A DNA stretch of 64,000 nt from Trichosporon coremiiforme (Eukaryota; Basidiomycota; Tremellomycetes; Trichosporonales; Trichosporonaceae): assembly GCA_039545355.1 (NCBI GenBank), contig BCJJ01000008.1:868001-932000 (forward strand), read 5' to 3'. The notes below the pieces were generated by a model. The model had not been told where the DNA came from and did not search any database. It saw only the letters and a list, made by a program, of their open reading frames with translations. Of the stretch, positions 57,615 through 64,000 are shown piece after piece. Positions within the stretch are counted from its first letter, which is position 1. Every line of letters starts with the position of its first letter. Position numbers and translations under genes: made by a program.

Positions 57615-58713
57615 CGTGAGTGTGGGAGTCAGTGTGAGAAATTGAGAGGAGATGAGGAAGACGACGAGTTGTGTGAGCTCCTTTAGAGGGAAGACGACGA
57701 TGCCCATCTGCATTTTCTACATGCCGATGTCTCGGGGGATGCAGCCGCTGATTAGCTGACAACGCCGGGGCGGGTGTATGCGCGGTATACGCAGCTGTAT
57801 GCAAGTGTGCATCTGGGAGCGTTATGCACCGTCCCGGACTTAAAGCAGCAACAACATTGCCCACGCGCGTGCCCTCACATGCGCACACGAGACATTCTGA
57901 CGTCCGCAACGGGTATCGCCGGGGTACGCTGGCCTTGTGCTCTCGCTTCTAGGCTGGGCACAGACGGTCAGGCACACCTGGGCCCTGGACCTGCCAGCCT
58001 CATACCCGCCCGTAGCCTGCGGGGTCTCCATGCGGGCAATATGGAAAATCACGTGACTGCGAGAGTCTCGACCGGCAGATTGATTGCTCGCTGATCAGGG
58101 TTTTTTTGCCGGAGACGAGTGCCGGGAGACGAAACGACCTTGATACGCGGGGCCCACCTGCGGCATATGCAAGGTCGATCAGGCGAGCTAGGCGCGCTGG
58201 AGGGCTTAGGCTAGGAACGTTTTGGCTGTTAACCAATCGTTGCCGCGGGCGGGGTATTATTGACGATTTCGGCCGCGACCCACCCGATGGATTAGGCATC
58301 CGAACAGCCTGTTCCAGCACGCCTACGGGGCATTCGTGGCGCAGTAACTGACTCGAATAAAATCTCCGCGTAGTCTCCCACATAACCGAGTGTAGGAAAC
58401 AAGCCGCCGCGCTGCTGCATACCCGCTAGACTGAGCCGGGCGGGCTGCAAGAAAAGCTTGCCATTTGCTACTCGCACATTGACTCGAACGGCCAGGCATC
58501 TAGCTGCTCACGAACAACGCGATCGCACGTGAGGCCAGAGGTTCATTTGTTCTCTCTTCATCACCTTCAACCAAAAGTCTCGGAGTGGTCATCGACTCGG
58601 TGCTCGCCCTCTCGCTCTCCGATCACTCTTGAAAAGCTCTCTCATCGCTTAAGAGCAACAACCTTTCTCCTTTCTCCCGTCCACCTTTCAAGCTTCATCC
58701 TCAACCCGCCAAA
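57615..58713. promoter_or_regulatory. Divergent regulatory region of the polyol dehydrogenase and ILV2
   Basis: A 1.1-kb spacer contains two boxes, TCACGTGACT at 58049-58058 and CACGTGAG at 58526-58533, and a CT-rich leader at ~58545-58700 before ILV2. No gene was seen. Confidence 0.45.
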
Positions 58714-60889
58714 ATGCTCGCGCGCCCCTCCCGCGCGATTCTGCGCACCGTCCCGAAGGCATCGTCTTCGCGCGCCGCGCTCACCAGCCAGATCAGGTCG
58801 CGTGCGCTGAACAACTCGGCCAAGACTGCCGGAGCTGCCGCTGTCCGCCCCTCGCCGGCGCCCGCATTCCAGGCGCCCCCGAACCAGAACACCCCTGAGT
58901 CCCCGTACGCCTACAACGAGTCCGAGAACCCGAACATCCGTGATGGCCTCGATCACTCGTTCGTCGGCCTCTCGGGAGGACAAATCTTCAACGAGATGAT
59001 GATGCGTCATGGCGTCAAGCAGATCTTCGGTTACCCCGGAGGAGCCATTCTCCCCGTTTTCGACGCTATCCACGAGTCGCCGCACTTCAACTTCGTCCTC
59101 CCCCGTCACGAGCAGGGAGCCGGGCACATGGCTGAGGGCTACGCCCGTGTCACTGGCAAGCCCGGTGTCGTGCTTGTTACCTCTGGACCGGGAGCCACCA
59201 ACGTGATCACCCCCATGCAGGACGCCATGTCGGACGGTATCCCCATGGTCGTCTTCTGTGGACAGGTCGCCACCTCCCTGATCGGCTCGGACTCTTTCCA
59301 GGAGGCTGATGTCGTCGGTATCTCGCGTTCGTGCACCAAGTGGAACGTCATGGTCAAGGACATTGCCGAGCTCCCGCGTCGCATCAACGAGGCCTTCAAG
59401 ATCGCCACCACTGGTCGTCCCGGCCCCGTCCTCGTCGATCTCCCCAAGGATGTCACCGCCGCTATCCTCCGCACCCCTATCCCTGCCAAAGCCGTCCAGC
59501 CTGGTCAGTCACCTTACCTTCCCTCGAACCCCCTCACTCGCAGCCCCTCGAAGAAGCAGGCTGGTGATGCCAAGTTCATCGAGAAGGCTGCCGAGCTCAT
59601 CAATAACGCCAAGCGCCCCATCATCTACGCCGGAAACGGTGTCCTCTCCTCCCCCGAGGGACCCAAGCTCCTCAAGGAGCTCGCCGACCGTGCTGGCATC
59701 CCTGTGACCACTACCCTCCAGGGTCTTGGTGCCTTTGACGAGCGCGACGAGAAGTCGCTGCACATGCTCGGCATGCACGGTGCCGCCTACGCCAACTTCG
59801 CCATCCAGGAGGCTGACGTTGTCATCGCCCTTGGTGCCCGTTTCGATGACCGTGTCACCGGCAAGGTCTCGACCTTCGCCCCCGCTGCCCGCCAGGCTGC
59901 CCTCGAGGGCAATGGTGGTATCATCCACTTCGAGATCCAGGCTAAGAACATCAACAAGATTGTCGAGGCCCAGATCCCCGTTCTCGGTGACGTCGTTGAG
60001 TCGATGGCCGAGCTTCTCCCCCAGATCAAGAAGAACGACCGCGCTGCCTGGCTTGCCCGCTGCAAGGCCAACAAGGAGAAGTATCCCTTCGTCTTCACGC
60101 CGTCCAAGGCCGGCGAGCGCCTCAAGCCCCAGGAGGTCGTCCGTGAGCTCGACGCTGTTGCCGAGGAGATGGGCAAGGAGAAGTTCATCATCTCTACCGG
60201 TGTCGGACAGCACCAGATGTGGGCGTGCCAGTACTACCGCTGGACCGAGCCCCGCTCGTGGGTTTCGTCTGGTGGTCTCGGCACCATGGGCTTCGGTGTT
60301 CCCGCCGGAACAGGTGCCAAGGTCGCCGCCCCGGAGAAGATCGTCGTCAACATTGATGGTGACGCCTCGTTCTCCATGACTTGCATGGAGAAGCAGACCT
60401 GCTCTCAGTTCAACATCGGTCTTAAGGTGAGTACCATGTGACAGGATGGGTTCAGTGATGACTATGTCTCGCTTAATGGCGAATGTGGCACCACCACCCT
60501 GCTATCAGTCGTCACGGACAGTCCGTTCCTCGTCCTGATTCATCCTTCTCGAACATCACACGCTGACATTTCAGACCCTTCTCTTCAACAACTCGTTCCA
60601 GGGGATGGTTCACCAGTGGCAGTCGACGTTCTACCAGGAGCGATTCTCGCACACGCGCATGGTCAACCCTGACTTCCAGAAGCTCAACCAGGCCATGGGC
60701 GTCAAGACGTGGTACTGCACGAACAAGGAGGACCTGCCGCGCATGATGCGCGAGTTCCTCGAGTACGACAACGACAAGCCCGCGCTCATGGAGTGCATTG
60801 TCTCGTCGGAGGACGTCTACCCCTTCGTCCCTGCCGGTGCCGCGCTCCAAGACCAGGTCCTCCACCCCATGCTCCGCAAGCGTGCCTAA
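58714..60889 (+). CDS. ILV2: Acetolactate synthase catalytic subunit, mitochondrial
   Basis: Ilv2 makes acetolactate or acetohydroxybutyrate, the first common step of valine, leucine and isoleucine synthesis, using thiamine diphosphate. Exons 58714-60426 and 60575-60889 encode 675 residues. The first ~60 residues are a basic, Ser/Ala-rich presequence. Catalytic motifs are intact: 'FGYPGGAILPVFDAI', 'RHEQGAGHMAEGYARVTG' with the catalytic Glu, 'VVLVTSGPGATNV', 'SRSCTKWNVMVKD' and the cofactor motif 'NIDGDASFSMT'. Residue 186 in 'GQVATSLIG' is Ala where yeast and plants have the Pro targeted by sulfonylureas; Trp586 of the other main herbicide site is kept ('HQWQSTFYQ'). The C-terminal loop reads 'NNSFQGM', where yeast has NNEEQGM. 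Confidence 0.96.
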
Positions 60890-61358
60890 GCGCGTGCATT
60901 GCGTGAGCAGTGATTAGACGTGCCCGCGCTGTGAACGATCTGTTTCTGGATTCTGGCATTTTGCATAAAACGGTCCGTCTCTGGCTCCCTGAAGCCACGG
61001 GCCCTAAAACTATGTACGATAGATCTCCTATCCGCTCCCCTTGAGCGGATATTGTCCCCATAACCCTTTTGATGAATTTGGATATCGCATTGGACGTTTG
61101 ATTGCATTGGACCTCTGTTGCGTGCTGGCATCGTTCAGAGTGGTGTTGACAGCGGAGGCGTCTTAATCGATCGTGGTGTGGTGAACAGTGGCGTACAGTG
61201 GCACGAGTCCAGTCAGCGATCGACAGTGCGCCCCGTCTTAGTGTCGCGATCTGCGACATTGCGACACAGCGTCAACATTCAGACTGTCAGCTTGTCTTCC
61301 TCGTTCACACTCTCTTTCTCCCTATGTCTAGTCTCTCTATCCTAATGCGAGATCTGCC
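60890..61358. other. Spacer between ILV2 and the second F-box-like relic
   Basis: It contains the ILV2 3' flank, with repeated GAGCGGAT-type sequence near 61029-61050, and the upstream region of the relic. No gene was seen. Confidence 0.5.
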
Positions 61359-62412
61359 ATGGTTGGGCGAACGAACCACAGGCGCCAGCACTCCCCGTAG
61401 AGATAGTGGCGATGGTGCTCGAGCAGGTGCCGCGCGAAACCCTCCTCGCCGCCCTCAAGGTGAACTCAGTGTGGGATAGCGCCGCCCTGCTGCTGCCGTA
61501 CGCCCAACTCTGGTTCGACCCGACGCGACCCAAACCTGGCCAGATCCGGACCGAACACTTGCACCATGTCAAGACGCTTGACGTCTTCAACTTTGGCATC
61601 GAGGATTGCGCGGGATTGGAATTGGCCAAGTCGCATGAGGTCATCCGGATGCGCTTCAGGTTCATGCTCGCCCTCATCTTCAACGGCCACAGAGGGAGGC
61701 CTTGTCCATTGTTCGACCTGAAGCCCGACACGGTTGTCTTCTTGGACTTAAACGGCCTCAGAACTGTTCCGAGGAACTACCACAACTGCCCGAGCATACA
61801 ACTGTACCCACACACAAGGAAGCGCGTCCTTGTGTGGAACATTGCCTCTGAGTCTCACTCTGACGGGCTTCTTTGACCCAGCGGACGTCATTGTCCCGAG
61901 TCCGAATGACCACTACGGCATAACGGAGCTGATTCAAGAGCTGGAAGCTGGGAACCCAGACGTCGGGCCCGAAGTGCAAGACCAAGCTGAAATAGTTGTT
62001 TCAGCAACAGGAGCAGCTGCTCGATCGACGACTACCCTGAGCTCTTCGAGTTCTTCTCCGACTGGTTGACCCTCCCCATTGCTCGAGAGCACATTGCCGT
62101 GAACCTGGGAGCGTTCGAACCCGGGTGCGAGTTCAGTGCCTTCTGCCTTGCGGACAAACTCTGGGATTATTGCTCAGAGCTTGGAAGGGAGGCAGTCCCA
62201 CACTGGGCGCACGGCATCCCCAAGTACCCACTTCTGATGCCCATGAGCTGGACCGATTCCTTTGAGCTCGCGCAGTATAAGGACAGCTTGGCCGGGTACC
62301 CCGGTACTTGACTCGGAAGGAGGTCGCGGGCTTGCCCCCTGCAAACCGCAAAGAACTGCGCCCGCCACCATATTTGCTGGGAAAACCGGAGAGTGATGCT
62401 GAGGGACCATGA
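61359..62412 (+). pseudogene. Decayed F-box-like family gene, copy 2
   Basis: This is a paralog of the relic at 18.0-19.1 kb. The N-terminus 'APALPVEIVAMVLEQVPRET' matches 'APKLPLEIVTVLLKDVPRET' there. A start ATG|GT at 61359-61362 corresponds to the start-codon exon of copy 1, but only 20 nt separate it from the acceptor, too short for a normal intron. The first long frame runs 'HVKTLDVFNFG', 'GRPCPLFDLKPDTVVFLDL' and 'KRVLVWNIASES', then stops at 61876. Homology continues in another frame ('DPADVIVPSPNDHYGITELI', 'AEIVVSATG') and returns near 62020 ('PELFEFFSDWLTLPIAREHI', 'LADKLWDYCSEL') until a stop at 62311. A last shift leads to 'YLTRKEVAGLPPANRKE'. I read this as a disabled gene; an expressed copy with a 5' start at 61412 is less likely. 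Confidence 0.6.
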
Positions 62413-62534
62413 GTGGAACGGACCATTGCTCTCCCGCGACCCGCCAGCTCTTGGCACTCCCGCGATAGAGGTAGACCCATGCACTTCCATCCTATGTTGG
62501 AATTCACGAACTCGGTCTGGCGCATGATCCTCAG

Positions 62535-63301
62535 TCCGCCACGACCGTCAATTCAATGTCCGCCCCGAGCCTTCGCGGTGGATTCAAATCGTGCGCCAGC
62601 GCAAGGCGGCGAACGCGATCGATCCCCTTGACGTCGTCGTGAAGCGTGTGAAGGGGATGAAGAAGGAGGCGAACACGTACGTCGGCCCATGGGCGAAGCT
62701 GATGGCAGGATGTACCGCGAGGGCAAGGACGTCCCTGCTATCAGGCTACCTCGCGTGCCTGTGGGACTTGCTGCCCTGGTACGCGTCGCCCATCACTTTG
62801 ACCGCCAACGTGTACTTCGACTCGGGACTCGCTGAGCTGTGAGTGAATAGGTGAGCCAAGGCTGACACAAGGCTGACAGAAAGCGAAGCGTCCCTGTGGG
62901 CCAACCTCTGCATCGCGGCGCAGAAGAGCGACCTCCCCGAGGGCATTGTCATCTCCGTTGCAATCTTTGTGTCCGAGGTCGTCGAGTCGACCAAGTACGT
63001 GCCCTACCATCTGTTGTACAAGGGCCGCGTTCGTAAGTCTTTCTGTTTCGGGCGTGAGATCCGAGCGGTGAAAAAGTTGACACTCGTAGGCTGGCTCTAG
63101 TGGGCCATGGGACAGTACAAGATCGGCAGGACCATGAGCGCGTCCCACCGCCTCGGGCTCCTCGGCGACACGGCCGTCATGCAGGAGACGGTCGCGCAGA
63201 TGAAGAGCAAGGACTCGAAGGAGTGGGCCCATCAGCACTGCGCCACTGAGCACGTCTGCTTCGCTGATGAGTTCAAGGACAAGCTGAGGCGCTACCTGTA
63301 G
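62535..63301 (+). pseudogene. Unrecognised gene remnant with in-frame stop
   Basis: The family is unknown. An open stretch with 'VVKRVKGMKKEANTYVGPWA' and 'LLPWYASPITLTANVYFDSG' runs to 62838. A 33-nt intron (62839-62871, CTGACACAAG) then leads in frame to 'ESEASLWANLCIAAQKSDLP' and 'GIVISVAIFVSEVVESTKYV'. A 57-nt intron (63033-63089) joins 'YKGRVRWL' to a TAG at 63098-63100. The same frame reopens directly after that stop and continues for 67 residues ('WAMGQYKIGRTMSASHRLGL', 'TVAQMKSKDSKEWAHQH') to a TAG at 63299-63301. No ATG could be tied to the first exon, so the 5' end is missing or unrecognised. Clean introns suggest a once functional gene; the premature stop suggests decay. Confidence 0.45.
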
Positions 63302-63528
63302 AATCCAGCGGTCAGCCACCGCCCCATGAAGACGAACCCGAAGAAAGACGCTGTCCGTAGCCATGAGTATATGTCAATAGATGCAGTGAACGATCAGTGA
63401 GCACGTCAGGTGGCCGACGTAGGGCAAGGCGATACTCACAGGGCTTCTCCGCGGCTTCAAACGTCACTCCTCGGTCGTGATTATGGCCAATGCTGCATTT
63501 TGTCTAAACTATCCTTCTCTTCCCCATC

Positions 63529-64000
63529 TTACTGGCCGGCAAGCTTGGAGAGGGCCGAGGCAACGTCCTTCTCGGCGAGGCCGTCGAGGGAAGCCTGGTG
63601 CTCGACACCGCGCTCTGTTGGGGTAGAGACGTAGTTCGAGTCGAGCGTAAGAACACAGTCGAGTGAGGGAGACGATAACGCGGAATGCCGTGGTCAAAGA
63701 CGGAGGAAGGATCATGTCAGCGTCGGGTATTCGAGTAGTTCAAGTACGACTTACCGAGGCGGACGAAGGCGCGAGGGTTAACACCCTGGGCCTCACGGAT
63801 GAGGACCTTGACGTCGGGGTTGGCCTCCTTAAGAGCGGGGTAGGAAGACTTGATGAATTGCCTGCGCTGTCAGCACACTGGTTCCCCATGCCGGCGATCG
63901 AGCCAGGTGTATCTTCGTCTGCGGGATATCGATCGGGTCCAGCCGATTGGGCGCGCGGACCGGGTCTCGGAGGATATTGACAAGGTATTGCTTGTTATTA
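63529..64000 (-). CDS. NADH dehydrogenase (complex I) subunit NDUFA2/B8-like, 5' end outside window
   Basis: NDUFA2 is a small thioredoxin-fold accessory subunit of mitochondrial complex I. Two exons are seen: 63755-63861 and 63529-63614, separated by a 140-nt intron. The first encodes 'QFIKSSYPALKEANPDVKVL' followed by 'IREAQGVNPRAFVRL', the heart of the family. The second encodes 'ERGVEHQASLDGLAEKDVAS' and ends 'LSKLAGQ'. The preceding intron begins beyond base 64000 and ends CTGACAGCGCAG at 63862, so the N-terminus with the redox-like Cys region is missing from the window. Confidence 0.87.

Overview
This is a stretch of a compact, GC-rich nuclear fungal genome. Protein-level features (a basidiomycete-style Yap1, Air2, Swi1 and hydroxyacid-oxoacid transhydrogenase set) and gene structure point to a basidiomycete yeast of the Tremellomycetes, most plausibly the Trichosporonales; this placement is inferred from the sequence alone. 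Most genes are interrupted by very short introns, many of 33-41 nt, with a CTGAC or CTAAC branch site lying almost on top of the 3' AG.

Layout. 1-8.1 kb: ribosome-biogenesis WD protein YTM1 (minus, runs off the left edge), Mediator subunit MED31 (plus), SUMO E1 subunit AOS1 (minus), an Asterix-like membrane protein (plus), an unrecognised membrane/coiled-coil protein (plus) and a HIT-domain protein (minus). 8.1-16.4 kb: a 2.7 kb spacer, the mitochondrial iron-dependent hydroxyacid-oxoacid transhydrogenase (plus), a gene-free stretch with a poly-G/N patch and a 15-bp-stem inverted repeat, then a GATA-like zinc-finger protein with an expanded finger loop (minus). 17.4-19.1 kb: two tandem tRNA-Lys(CTT) genes with different introns, then a decayed F-box-like gene. 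19.6-32.4 kb: oligosaccharyltransferase delta subunit SWP1, Hsp90 co-chaperone AHA1 with an unusual C-terminal hydrophobic segment, an unrecognised protein, and an Air2-like TRAMP subunit, separated by two ~3 kb stretches with no recognisable gene. 33-45 kb: cytosolic isoleucyl-tRNA synthetase, AP-1-like bZIP factor YAP1, and SWI/SNF subunit SWI1 containing a 100-N assembly gap in a Lys-Asp repeat. 45.6-60.9 kb: SWT1-like PIN endonuclease, an NTF2-like membrane protein, SDH assembly factor SDHAF2, gamma-adaptin APL4, an INP54-like inositol 5-phosphatase, a zinc polyol dehydrogenase and acetolactate synthase ILV2. 61-64 kb: a second decayed F-box-like copy, an unrecognised decayed gene, and complex I subunit NDUFA2 (minus, runs off the right edge).

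The genes are mainly single-copy housekeeping genes and do not form a pathway cluster. Several neighbours are divergently transcribed from one spacer, and a CACGTG core, usually followed by A, recurs in many of these spacers. No CRISPR array, mobile element, virus-like gene or coherent accessory system was found. The most unusual items are the paralogous F-box-like relics ~43 kb apart, the GATA-like finger with a 60-residue loop, the tRNA-Lys pair, the anchored AHA1, and an alanine at the classical sulfonylurea-site proline of ILV2. All splice junctions are manual predictions.
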